This document shows, one piece after another, positions 58,801 through 63,729 of a stretch of 64,000 nucleotides of DNA; position 1 is the stretch's first letter, and each line of letters starts with the position of its first letter. Made by a program: the position numbers and the translations under genes. The notes beneath the pieces were generated by a model. That model ran no database searches. It worked only from the letters and a program-made list of their open reading frames with translations, and had not been told where the DNA came from. Origin of the DNA: Liquidambar formosana (taxonomy: Eukaryota > Streptophyta > Magnoliopsida > Saxifragales > Altingiaceae); NCBI GenBank assembly GCA_039720395.1, contig CM077831.1, positions 6,490,003 through 6,554,002 on the forward strand. The letters are read 5' to 3'.

Positions 58801-60219
58801 GGGTCCTCTAATTGATCTGTTCTGTACAATGTTGGGTCACCCCGAACCTGAGCAACGCTATATTGCACTCCAGCACTTGGGAAGACTTGTTGGCCAAGAT
58901 GTGGATAGTGGAACAGCAATATTATCTTCTACATATCGCAATAAGCTAGTTTCATCTGACTTAGCTATTTCTGTTTCCGAGCCGATTTTATCTCTTCTGG
59001 TTTCGAGGACATGGGATCAGGTGGCTGTTCTGGCATCATCTGATACATCATTACTCCTAAGGGCACATGCAATGACACTTCTTGTTCATTATACCCCGCT
59101 TGCTGACCAGCACAAGTTACAATCGTTTCTTGCAGCAGTTGATAGTGTTCTTCCTGGTTTTGGAAAACTTGCACATTCAACGTGTGAGGGGCCATTACTA
59201 CAAATTTCAATAGCACTCATTGCTAGTGCTTGCCTATATTCGCCAACTGAAGATATATCTTTGATACCTGAAAATGTTTGGAGAAACATTGAGACTTTGG
59301 GAATGTCAAAAACTGGTATGGTCTTTCCACCTTTTTTTTTTTTTTTTTTTTTTGGAGTAAATTACAAGAAATTCCCTAATGTTCATTTCTTTTTCAAATA
59401 ACCTCCCTAAAGAAAAAATCGATGCAATGTCCCTCCTTGGCTTGGTTTCAAGTGAAAAAATATCCATATCTCGTGCTGAATATACATCTATTCTTATAGT
59501 GTTTTTTTCATGCTATTTCTACTCATTTTTCACTCAAAACCTTGCCAAGGAGGGACATTGCATAAATTTTTTGTTTAGAGGGTTATTTGAAAAAAAGCTA
59601 AACATTTAAGAGGGTTTATTTATTTATTTATTTTATTTTATTTTAATATATATATATATATATATATTTTTTTTTTTTTTAAAAAAAAAAAAATTATAAA
59701 TATGATGACATTTGATATAATTTTGATGAAGAGATGGGACCATGCTCCTCATTATATTTTGGTTTTATTTTTATTTTTTATTTTTTAATCTCTTGTTTTT
59801 TCTTTTTCAGAAGGAAAACTTGGGGATATAGAGAGAAAAGCTTGCCAAGCTTTGTGTAGACTAAGAAATGAAGGGGATGAGGCTAAAGAGGTATGTGGTC
59901 GGATGAAGCTAACAATGTGGTATTTATTTGATACTAGTGCAGAAAAAATCAAAAGCATTGTTCTTGAACAGGTCTTGGCATTTTAGGCAGCCAAATATAA
60001 TTAGGCCTGCAACATAATTGGGCAGAAAATAATTATTTGGTTCATAATTAGTTTTTCTTCAGTAAATTGGAAATGAATCATGTTTTATATTTGATATTAT
60101 CCTTGTAATGACTTGCTCAATCACACTTTTGGTTTAAGGTCCTGGAAGAAGTGCTCTCTTCAAGTTCTTCTAAACAATTCAACCCAGATTTCCGAAGCAC
60201 TCGGGAATCAATTCTTCAG
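22679..60219 (+). CDS. Large conserved plant protein of unknown function (partial gene, 17 exons)
   Basis: Seventeen exons join in phase to 1750 codons: 22679-22816, 37741-37851, 37947-37997, 38133-38233, 40051-40132, 41003-41134, 41231-41494, 41619-41697, 42255-42346, 42430-42513, 43064-43138, 43304-43351, 50847-50942, 51342-51571, 55810-59315, 59811-59890, 60139-60219. All introns start GT and end AG. The first visible residues (RYVRISCLRGNPIAIFFIQ then LIGVSVTGLELEF) look like a beta-rich, possibly discoidin-like fold. The rest is Leu-rich and helical, suggesting ARM/HEAT-type repeats, with an acidic, Ser-rich segment at the start of the big exon. I see no catalytic motif, transmembrane segment or signal peptide. 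The protein looks like a widely conserved large plant protein, but I cannot name it. The 5' end lies upstream of 22679 and the 3' end beyond the window. The frame is intact through all exons, so the gene is probably functional. Confidence 0.85.
22817..25019 (+). other. Intron of host gene, proximal part
   Basis: No coding sequence is supported. A possible small MITE lies at 24236-24435, where CCCAAACTGGGGCTTTGAT faces ATCAAAACCCCAGCTTGGG. The rest is AT-rich with poly(A)/poly(T) runs. Confidence 0.45.
25020..25744 (-). pseudogene. Copia RNase H / C-terminal fragment (- strand)
   Basis: In broken - strand frames it reads YLTVTHPDIAYVVHIVSQ, DAMDRRSTIGYYISLGDSLI, YYDNKSAIQIAHNSLCHKRT and LADYFMKSLT. 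These are the ordered RNase H and tail motifs of copia polyproteins. Many stops and shifts are present, and no LTR is seen beside it. Confidence 0.75.
25976..27841. mobile_element. TIR-bearing DNA element inserted in the LINE
   Basis: The left end reads GGTTCAAAGTC near 25978. The right end (27831-27841) reads GACTTTGGACC, its imperfect inverse. Flanking LINE sequence CTTGGTAAA (left) and GCTGATAAA (right) looks like a decayed 9-bp target duplication, which would suggest a Mutator-like element. No transposase was found. The hAT-type MITE at 26642-27250 lies inside it. Confidence 0.45.
26642..27250. mobile_element. ATATCG-rich hAT-type MITE, copy 1
   Basis: Starts CAAGGATTTAAATACCGATA and ends ATTTTAGTTCATG, with dense GATATATCG motifs at both ends. 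The interior matches the copy at 28332-29056 (for example AACAATGATTTA.ACTCTAAT and TATACCGCG/TGTGCCGCG). The flanks CTTAAGAC and CCCAATAC share only some positions, so the target duplication has decayed. Confidence 0.65.
28332..29056. mobile_element. ATATCG-rich hAT-type MITE, copy 2, with intact 8-bp target duplication
   Basis: Starts CAAGGACTTTAATATCGATA. Its right end, read in reverse complement, is CATGGACTTAAAAATCGCG. The 8-bp GTTCCAAC flanks it exactly (28324-28331 and 29057-29064), and removing one copy plus the element rejoins the LINE frame (FEFQQLF). CA ends plus an 8-bp duplication indicate the hAT superfamily. No coding capacity is seen. Confidence 0.85.
29891..30928 (+). other. 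Intron DNA, possible LTR-like segment
   Basis: No gene is supported. A (CT)n run lies at about 30129-30148. TTTATAAAGGC near 30699, followed by transcribed-looking sequence, could be an LTR promoter. The block 30550-30670 repeats TTGG/CCAAG words. I could not fix element borders. Confidence 0.35.
30934..32570 (-). mobile_element. Solo LTR with CCTAA target duplication
   Basis: On the - strand the 1637-bp unit begins TGTTAGTTATATGCCCTACA and ends AATTCCTTACA. CCTAA precedes it at 30929-30933 and follows at 32571-32575. TG..CA ends plus a 5-bp duplication and no internal domain define a solo LTR formed by recombination between LTRs. It contains (GA)n/(GT)n runs near 31208-31270. Confidence 0.85.
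32571..32797 (+). other. Intron DNA between solo LTR and Helitron
   Basis: Short non-coding stretch with no further element seen. Confidence 0.4.
32798..33677 (+). mobile_element. Non-autonomous Helitron
   Basis: The 5' end TCTATACTATAATTAAGAG follows an A. The 3' end carries the short hairpin CCCACGCATCGTGCGGG (33651-33667), then TTCATACTAG, followed by T. TC at the 5' end, a 3' hairpin about 10 bp before CTRR, and insertion between A and T are Helitron hallmarks. There is no Rep/helicase. The element carries a polypyrimidine-rich 5' half and a SINE in its 3' half. Confidence 0.8.
33441..33625 (-). mobile_element. tRNA-derived SINE inside the Helitron
   Basis: On the - strand an A-box-like TTTAGTGATCAAGAGC (33604-33619) is followed by a B-box-like GGTTCAACTCT (33569-33579). 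A body ending in CTCCCCC and an A-rich tail comes next (T-rich at 33443-33470 on +). GTTGTC flanks it at 33435-33440 and 33626-33631 as a short target duplication. This is the layout of plant SINEs transcribed by RNA polymerase III. Confidence 0.7.
33980..35111 (-). mobile_element. 5'-truncated LINE with 13-bp target duplication
   Basis: The 3' poly(A) appears as a T-run at 33979-33996. TCTTTCTCTATTG occurs at 33967-33979 and again at 35112-35124, flanking the insert. The body encodes the end of ORF2 on the - strand. The 28 bp at the 5' end (35086-35113) duplicate 34585-34612 from inside the same element, suggesting a template switch during insertion. Confidence 0.88.
34349..35112 (-). pseudogene. 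LINE ORF2 C-terminus, zf-RVT
   Basis: Segments in order: YMKVGERPLSSLFPRLYNLS, LNWNFFLSRNLNDREAEEWW, DRRLWTSHSSSSFSSKSYFD, APARMIWKAAAP, then LAWSAAHQKTNTNDWVQRKR, CALCKKDGESVDHLFLHCD and AILWVIWIERNARIFKD. The zf-RVT Cys/His pattern is intact in the last frame. At least one frameshift and one stop separate the parts. Confidence 0.85.
35125..36390 (+). other. Intron DNA
   Basis: A (CT)n run lies at about 35137-35160. No domain-bearing frame or element border was found. Confidence 0.4.
36391..36935 (-). pseudogene. LINE RNase H fragment (- strand)
   Basis: The - strand reads VWRFARSNREILDLASALDI, then MARAANGKADELAEREASTL. This is the end of the plant LINE RNase H domain, also present at 13640-13680 on the other strand. 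It is followed by a LINE-like 3' UTR toward 36391. Confidence 0.7.
36940..37440 (+). pseudogene. Copia RNase H fragment (+ strand)
   Basis: In shifting frames: NGHKSTTGFCF, WESKKQFVVARSIAKAEYCA, LHYDNKSAIRIAYNSVFEEC, TKHIEIDLCFARHQLQLG. These are the ordered RNase H motifs (STTG, SxAEAEY, DNxSAI, TKHIEID) of copia. No LTR is found beside it. Confidence 0.8.
37741..37851 (+). CDS. Host gene exon
   Basis: Thirty-seven codons, LIGVSVTGLELEFQPVVNHL through THDTHLQ, phase 0 at both ends, between TTTACAG and GTGGAT. It follows the previous exon after a 14.9-kb intron. Confidence 0.88.
37947..37997 (+). CDS. Host gene exon (51 bp)
   Basis: Seventeen codons, LLQDMTSRLLVFLPQLE, between TTGTAG and GTATAC, phase 0 at both ends. 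It is only 95 bp from the previous exon. Confidence 0.85.
38133..38233 (+). CDS. Host gene exon
   Basis: ADLSSFSDSAETNIRFLAML, then SGPFYPILHVVNE plus two bases, between TGTGTAG and GTTTGT. It ends in phase 2. Confidence 0.85.
38234..38929 (+). other. Intron DNA, AT-rich
   Basis: Proximal part of the intron between exons 38133-38233 and 40051-40132. No repeat or gene is resolved. Confidence 0.4.
38930..39335 (+). pseudogene. LINE ORF2 scrap
   Basis: Broken + strand frames give GIWKAIRNGLG-like text, then RLDFW.DI.CGEVASREAS and FEVVVSL. These match the IWKAI...GDRVRFWxDxWxGExPL block that precedes zf-RVT in plant LINEs. It is heavily decayed. Confidence 0.5.
39653..39990 (+). mobile_element. 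TRIM (terminal-repeat retrotransposon in miniature)
   Basis: Two direct repeats of ~110-120 bp (39653-39773 and 39880-39990) begin TGTTARAAAATACCACATCC and end GAAACTTAAC. A primer-binding-like TGGTATTAGAGC follows the first (39774-39785). A polypurine tract GAGGGGGAG precedes the second (39871-39879). The internal part is ~100 bp and non-coding. The 5-bp flanks do not clearly match. Confidence 0.8.
40051..40132 (+). CDS. Host gene exon with shifted acceptor
   Basis: Completes the split Arg codon, then SLGNISDPEASKNSQQSAAL through SSNFE, ending at GTAGCT in phase 0. The AG at 40049-40050 gives an in-frame join. The open frame extends about three codons upstream (GAA ACT AGG), but no AG lies at the matching position (GG at 40040-40041). 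Confidence 0.7.
40133..41002 (+). other. Intron DNA ending in a (CT)n tract
   Basis: No element is resolved. The last 40 bp are a (CT)n microsatellite (about 40966-40993) serving as pyrimidine tract, then TTCATGTCAG. Confidence 0.5.
41003..41134 (+). CDS. Host gene exon
   Basis: Forty-four codons, PRRSRGASPFALPISSSIAF through GTVCRM, between TCATGTCAG and GTAATG, phase 0. The pyrimidine tract of its acceptor is a (CT)n microsatellite. Confidence 0.88.
41231..41494 (+). CDS. Host gene exon
   Basis: Eighty-eight codons, ASRILQKLIEPATVPEVSMP through LHVLYASASQ, between TTATTTCAG and GTGGGT, phase 0. It contains an acidic run (FGEEFQIPNDDWDSSYFN). Confidence 0.9.
41619..41697 (+). CDS. Host gene exon
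   Basis: PLLCSRLADNTSGFCSALPL through ALLP plus one base, between TTTTACAG and GTCGAA. It ends in phase 1. Confidence 0.85.
41698..42254 (+). other. Intron DNA
   Basis: AT-rich intron of 557 bp without recognisable elements. Confidence 0.5.
42255..42346 (+). CDS. Host gene exon
   Basis: Completes Ala, then LRPSVSSPPDHVDDNFFQWK through QQALSQ, between CTTGTAG and GTGTCA. Confidence 0.87.
42430..42513 (+). CDS. Host gene exon
   Basis: Twenty-eight codons, IVATSSSSLYRPLLHACAGY through SPSH, between TTTGCAG and GTTCGT, phase 0. The preceding intron is only 83 bp, close to the minimum for plants. Confidence 0.87.
42514..43063 (+). other. Intron DNA
   Basis: AT-rich intron of 550 bp with a short (CA)n near 42630. 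Nothing else is seen. Confidence 0.5.
43064..43138 (+). CDS. Host gene exon
   Basis: Twenty-five codons, AKAACVLIDLCSGALAPWMA through HVIAK, between TTCCACAG and GTTAGT, phase 0. Confidence 0.87.
43304..43351 (+). CDS. Host gene exon (48 bp)
   Basis: Sixteen codons, VDLTVELLEDLLGTIQ, between TTGATTAG and GTATGT, phase 0. It is followed by a 7.5-kb intron holding a full-length copia element. Confidence 0.85.
44013..44122 (-). repeat. Solo TRIM LTR (- strand)
   Basis: Reverse complement of the TRIM LTR at 39653-39990. It contains CCTAATAGCCTAAG and GGATGTGGGATGTGG and ends with CCAACA, the inverse of TGTTGG. No second LTR is beside it. Confidence 0.65.
44406..45036 (-). repeat. 3' LTR of the intronic copia element
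   Basis: Direct repeat of 49335-49979. The two copies agree closely, apart from substitutions and an ~18-bp segment near 49770 (in TAATAAACAATGCACC) that is absent here. Confidence 0.9.
45216..46215 (-). pseudogene. Copia RT C-terminal half and RNase H
   Basis: Frame 45721-46215 has LKQAPRQWYKKFDSFM, the active site YVDDM, and KILGM-type AAKQILGMRI. Frame 45216-45632 has RNase H motifs GYVDVDLAGDVDSRKTTT, ITEAEYVAV, LHSDSQSAIFLAKN and TKHIQLRYHFIR. A stop and a frameshift lie between them (about 45630-45720). Confidence 0.88.
46267..46692 (-). pseudogene. Copia RT N-terminal half
   Basis: WESAMQDEVDSLMSNQTWEL, KARLVVKGFQQ, DYSEIFSPVVK and LDVKTAFLHGDLEEDIYMQQ mark copia reverse transcriptase. 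A stop immediately after MQQP splits it from the downstream half, where the family normally continues into GF. Confidence 0.88.
46837..47739 (-). pseudogene. Copia integrase with catalytic Glu lost
   Basis: Frame 47290-47739 has CENCILGKQKRVS, the first Asp (HIDLWGPSP) and second Asp (CLRSDNGGEYI). Two stop codons then interrupt the QNGVAxR motif; the second sits at the position of the catalytic Glu. Frame 46837-47268 resumes RMNKTLNEHARSM with VFGCVSYVHIDSDAR and KCSFIGYG. Integrase cannot be made intact. Confidence 0.88.
47819..48307 (-). pseudogene. Copia protease region, active site altered
   Basis: SWVLYSKASFHTTAHQQILE stands where copia proteases have DSGA; both the catalytic Asp and the Gly are replaced. 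The following KVYLADRKALDIVGMGDVRI and VPKLMRNLISVGQLD are typical of the region between protease and integrase. Confidence 0.85.
48421..48927 (-). pseudogene. Copia gag (UBN2-type)
   Basis: MQIEDYLHGRKLHLLLSGAK, VIRLTLSRSVAHSVVNEKT, HLMKKLFNLKMAEGTAIAQH and ASLSNSWEAMRMAVSNSA form a typical gag. The frame is lost before the zinc knuckle. Confidence 0.85.
49335..49979 (-). repeat. 5' LTR of the intronic copia element
   Basis: Direct repeat of 44406-45036, next to the primer-binding site and followed by the CCAAG target duplication at 49980-49984. Confidence 0.9.
49985..50846 (+). other. Intron DNA with a long G homopolymer
   Basis: No gene. A run of about 20 G lies at 50682-50701, after a short (GT)n. 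The acceptor TTTCATAG follows at 50846. Confidence 0.6.
50847..50942 (+). CDS. Host gene exon
   Basis: Thirty-two codons, GARNSLPRARAALKYIVLAL through LAKYK, between TTCATAG and GTATTG, phase 0. Confidence 0.87.
51342..51571 (+). CDS. Host gene exon
   Basis: EVRHRILFLVEMLEPFLDPA through EWRRGSVAP plus two bases, between AACTTTCAG and GTAGTA. It ends in phase 2. Confidence 0.88.
51572..52482 (+). other. Intron DNA, A-rich
   Basis: Non-coding and A-rich, with a short (ATCC)n near 51990-52004. It may include remnants of an LTR element, but I could not place borders. Confidence 0.4.
52483..52994. mobile_element. MITE with long inverted repeats
   Basis: The left arm starts GGGTAAATATCCAAAATATC and runs on through CCTTAACTTCCATCCAACTC near 52600. 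The right arm is its inverse, from GAGTTGGATGGAAGTTAAG near 52863 to ATATTTTCCC. The arms exceed 130 bp and flank a T-rich centre. The element is non-coding, and the host repeat at the ends (ATTAA on each side) is only tentative. Confidence 0.75.
52995..55809 (+). other. Intron DNA, repetitive but unresolved
   Basis: No domain-bearing frame is supported. The block 54240-55400 is written like an LTR or leader of a gypsy-type element ((CT)n near 54400, purine-rich GAAAATGGGGAG near 55390), but I found no matching second LTR. It ends with the acceptor TTCATGCAG. Confidence 0.4.
55810..59315 (+). CDS. Host gene, main 3.5-kb exon
   Basis: Begins by completing Ser after TTCATGCAG and continues VLLSILEPHIQLPPEIDLCV without a stop for 1168 codons to TLGMSKT plus one base at GTATGG. 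The first ~110 codons are Ser/Asp-rich and probably disordered. The rest is helical and Leu/Cys-rich, with blocks such as LAHLERKRDKIVLQILLEAA, LCNFLIQRLKREQHSMHEIL, FPLVRYLGWMAVSRIAKQYL and PEQRYIALQHLGRLVGQDVD. These suggest stacked helical repeats; no enzyme motif was recognised. The Met at 55811 is not the real start, because the exon is entered from a spliced codon. Frame continuation past 59315 (a Phe run) is intron read-through. Confidence 0.92.
59350..59625. mobile_element. MITE with ~75-bp inverted repeats in a short intron
   Basis: GCAATGTCCCTCCTTGG (about 59423) faces CCAAGGAGGGACATTGC (about 59545), and TTTCAAATAACC faces GGTTATTTGAAA further out. The element lies in the 495-bp intron after the main exon and makes up more than half of it. 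Confidence 0.75.
59811..59890 (+). CDS. Host gene exon
   Basis: Completes Glu, then GKLGDIERKACQALCRLRNE through GDEAKE, between TTTTTCAG and GTATGT. It ends in phase 0. Confidence 0.87.
60139..60219 (+). CDS. Host gene, last visible exon
   Basis: Twenty-seven codons, VLEEVLSSSSSKQFNPDFRS through TRESILQ, between GGTTTAAG and GTAATA, phase 0. No further exon was found before the window ends, so the next intron is at least 3.7 kb. Confidence 0.82.
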
Positions 60220-60597
60220 GTAATAAAATTTACAAGTTCATGTTTCACGATCAAGCTGTGGATATTTATCAGTACCATAGTGATTAGCTGCATTTAGAAA
60301 TCTATACTAAATGACAGTGAGATGGGGGATATCTTGTTTGCAATGGGACTGGCTTGTTTTTTTTTTTATTTTCCTTTTTAATATTTTTCGTTAGGTGCAT
60401 TAGATCAATGTAACAAGTAGTGATTTCAATGACATGTTGCACATCAATTTGCACCTACAGTTAGGGCTCAAGGAAAATGTCTAGAGATGTAAATTTAACA
60501 AACTCTAAGAGCCTTGCCTCATGCATATCCAGCACACACTGGATACATCTACTAAAATAAGCTTTCCCCCGTAGAGTTTATTTTATATATAGATAGA
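60220..60597 (+). other. Intron DNA after the last visible exon
   Basis: Nothing is supported besides T-rich tracts. Confidence 0.4.
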
Positions 60598-61410
60598 GTC
60601 CTTTTAATATTAGGTGAACCTGATGCAAAATTACATCAGGTGCACAAGATCTTACTGTTAAAATAAATGGAAGGCTAGGATGCATCATGGATTAAAAAAC
60701 ACAGATATATTCTCTTACCCGCCCCAATTCAGGGCAAAGCCACTTTACCTTAAGGGTTAACCTGTCTCCCTCCCTCACAATCAGGTTAACCTGTCTCCCT
60801 CCCTCACAATCAGATGATCTCTCCCTCACAAAAACCCTCAAACCCAACCTTCTCCATCATGTATTTTCCGCCCAATTTTATATGGCAATCTATTCTAGAG
60901 TCAATGTTCGCAATTTTTTCCTTCTCTAAGTTTGCTTATAAATTGAGACAACGAATTTTCATCTTGATCTACCCATGAACCGCTAGTGATGAACTAGGTA
61001 AACGTACTTGAATGAACAGGTGACGGCAATGGTGAGGGGAATCAAGCTCGATGGCAAGGGGAATGAAACTGGACGGCGATAGGAATGAAGCTTGACAGCG
61101 ATGAATGGGGCTGCTTTTTCTGCACCTAAAGCTCCGAACGGTTAGCTTGTGCAACTCATTCTAGGGACGGTAGGCTTGTGCAACTGGTTCTAGGGTTAGG
61201 GTTTGGATTGAGAGTGATAGATGGAGATGCCTTCACACAAAATGAGGCTGAAATGGGATTACCCTCATTTGACCTGATTCAGTTTGGTTATTTGGGAGAT
61301 CCTCAAGTGTCTTAAGTTGCATTTAATTATGGCCCTCCATTTAATTTAATGGTGAGATCTTGTGCACCTGATTTAATTTTGCATTAGGTGCACCGGATAC
61401 TAAAAGGACC
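60598..61410. mobile_element. Long-TIR DNA element (~0.8 kb)
   Basis: The left end GTCCTTTTAATATTAGGTG and the right end (reverse complement GGTCCTTTTAGTATCCGGTG) are imperfect inverted repeats of about 75 bp. They include CATCAGGTGCACAAGATCTT against its inverse. A perfect 30-bp tandem duplication (unit GGTTAACCTGTCTCCCTCCC...AATCA) lies at about 60755-60813. There is no transposase. The long TIRs suggest a Mutator-type MITE. Confidence 0.7.
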
Positions 61411-61442
<32 letters not shown>

Positions 61443-61741
61443 TTATTTATTTTGAGAAAGCAACAAAAAATTGTATTGAATGGTAAAAAATGGAAGAAAC
61501 AAGGAGGACAAGGTATCCTACCTAAAGCTAATTAGACACAACAAAATAGAAGAAAATGCACCCACGAAAGAAAACTCAACAATTACAGAATTTTCTCTAC
61601 GCTGCCATAATCACAAAACGTAGAACTCCAACGAAGGATTTAGTAGCTAACGCCCAAAAAGAAGCCAAAGAACAACCGATCCCACAAGTCTTCTTCCTCA
61701 TATTTATCTTGAAAAATTCTCGCATTTCTTTCCTTCCAAAT

Positions 61742-63009
61742 TTTTAGAATATATTTGTAAATATTTTATATATTAGGGGTATTATTGGTATTTCCCTTTA
61801 TTTCTCTTGTATAGGGTTTCTAGTATTTGTATACCTTGTAATTTCAGATTTGTGTTAATGAGAATTACACAACTTTTGCAAAGTTTCCATGGTATCAGAG
61901 CTAGGGTTGATACGCACCTCTCAATCAAAGCATAGCACCTGTCTTTGAATGATTCGAACATTATAACAGTCGCACTATCTCTCCATTGCAGTCGCACCAT
62001 TTTGAACCTTTGAATCACTCAGTCGCACCATCTCTCTCTCTCCCAGTCCAAGTGTGCTGTTAATGTTATATAGAGGGCCAAGCTTTCTGATTGTCGGATT
62101 GTTGATACTCTTATTGAGCTTAATGTACGCTATACATCTACTGATGGTGTTTCACTGGTAGATACTAATTTGTATCAAGTGCTTGTTGGTAGTTTGATCT
62201 ATCTCACTATGACTTGTCCTAACTTTGGCTATGCAGTGCATGTTGTTAGTTAATTTGTTTCTGCTCTGACTTCAATTTATTGGGCTGCACTTCTTCGTAT
62301 TTTGCGTTATCTTTACGGCTCTCTCCATTAGAGTTTGTTGTTTTCCTCTACTTCCTCTTTAGAGTTTCGATCTTTTTGTGATGCTAATTGGGCTGATGAT
62401 GCTATGGATCATTGATCTACTACTGTGTTTTGTGTCTTTTTGGGCGATTCTTTGGTTTATTAGTGGAGTGTGAAACAAAGTGTTGCTCGTTCCTTTGCCG
62501 AGGCTGAGTATTGGGCTATGGCTACTATTGTTATTGAGATTGTTTGGCTGTGTTGGTTGCTTACTGATTTAGGTGTTCCATGATTTCCATCTTAGTCTCC
62601 TACTCCGATGTATTGTGACAATAGGAGTGCTATTTAGATTGCGAATAATTCTTTCTGTCATGAACGCACTAAACACATTAAAATTGACTGTCATTTTGTG
62701 CATTATCATTTTCAGCTGGGTACTCTATCCTTGCCTTTTGTTACTTCCACCATGCAGTTGGGCGATTTCTTTACAAAGTCGCACACCATCTCGCGCTGCC
62801 GGTTTCTGCTTGGCAAACTCTCGTTGTTTCCCATGGTCACATCATGAGTTTAAAGGGGAGTGTTAGGCTATGTTTGCTTATATTTTATATAGTAGGGGTA
62901 TTATTGGTATTTCCCTTTATTTCTCTTGTATAGGGTCTCTACTATTTATATACCTTGTAATTTTCAAATTTGTGTTAATGAGACTTACGCAACTTTTGCA
63001 AAGTTTTCA
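61742..63009 (+). mobile_element. Small internally deleted copia element with CAAAT target duplication
   Basis: LTRs of ~148 bp at 61742-61889 and 62861-63009 share AGGGGTATTATTGGTATTTC and AACTTTTGCAAAGTTT. CAAAT flanks it (61737-61741 and 63010-63014). The primer-binding site TGGTATCAGAGC is at 61890-61901 and a polypurine tract AAAGGGGAG at 62852-62860. Only the C-terminal polyprotein remains between them. Confidence 0.9.
62070..62860 (+). pseudogene. Copia RNase H region of the deleted element
   Basis: In one main frame with several stops: LVDTNLYQVLVGSLIYLTMT, CDANWADDAMDH, STTVFCVFLGDSL, ARSFAEAEYWAMA, MYCDNRSAI, ERTKHIKIDCHFVHYHFQLG and MQLGDFFTKS. Gag, protease, integrase and most of the reverse transcriptase are deleted. 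Confidence 0.88.
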
Positions 63010-63729
63010 CAAATGACTCATAAACATGCAATGATTGCACATCTCCAAAGTGTAATAGCACTCTCACTTTTCCAAAAACCCCAATACTCAATAATCAGCA
63101 TTCATGAACATAAAAGGGGAGGATCTTGAGTTGGGATCCTAGCCATCCTTAAAAGACTTAGTCACAATGAAAAAGCAATGGGACAATGTAAAAATTAATG
63201 AGCAACATCCTCGCCACATCTAATGCACATATTACCCCAATGAGTAGACAAACAAGAGAACGGCCTTTTCTGAAGCAAGTCAGTGGTAATAATTCTCTTA
63301 TGAGCTACAATCCATGCAAAAGCTTAAGCTTTTGAAGGAATCTTTGCTTTCTAAATCATCATACAAGTGGAAAAAGAAGGAATATTCAAATTTCCCTCCA
63401 ACTCATCAAAGAACTATTTACAATAGAAACACTTAACGAATGAATGGACCATCTCTTTTTGTCATGAATCGAAGGTCTCAAAGCAACCCTTTCAAGTAAA
63501 GAAAGAAGAGAAGAGAGCTTATCAAATTCTGTCTCATTAGGAATTCTGAATAAGTTAAATTCCAGTCAAAAGGATAAGCAACATAAGAAATCATACTTGA
63601 AATGAAATGTTGTGAGATAATGACAAATAATACAACTGTGGAAACAAAGAAGCAAACAATGAATTCCTTCACCACTCATCTTCCTAGAAGTGAGCGAAGT
63701 GAGAGATTGTGCAGAATGAATTTCCAAGG

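Larger units (their letters stand above)
61456..63720 (-). mobile_element. LINE 3' part, split by a small copia element
   Basis: 61456-61741 resembles the LINE 3' regions at 12440-12720 and 34000-34200 (AGGAGGACAAGGTATCCTAC, AAAAAGAAGCCAAAGA). 63015-63720 carries TTTTCTGAAGCAAGTCAGT and, on the - strand, AYPFDWNLTYSEFLMRQN with LLFFLYLKGLL. These correspond to the ORF2 region before zf-RVT. The two parts rejoin across the CAAAT duplication. Confidence 0.7.

Noticed and set aside
55811..59401. A stand-alone 1196-codon gene starting at ATG 55811
   Set aside because: The ATG overlaps a spliced Ser codon after a clear acceptor. The last 28 codons lie beyond a GT donor at 59316 and include a T-run read as Phe.
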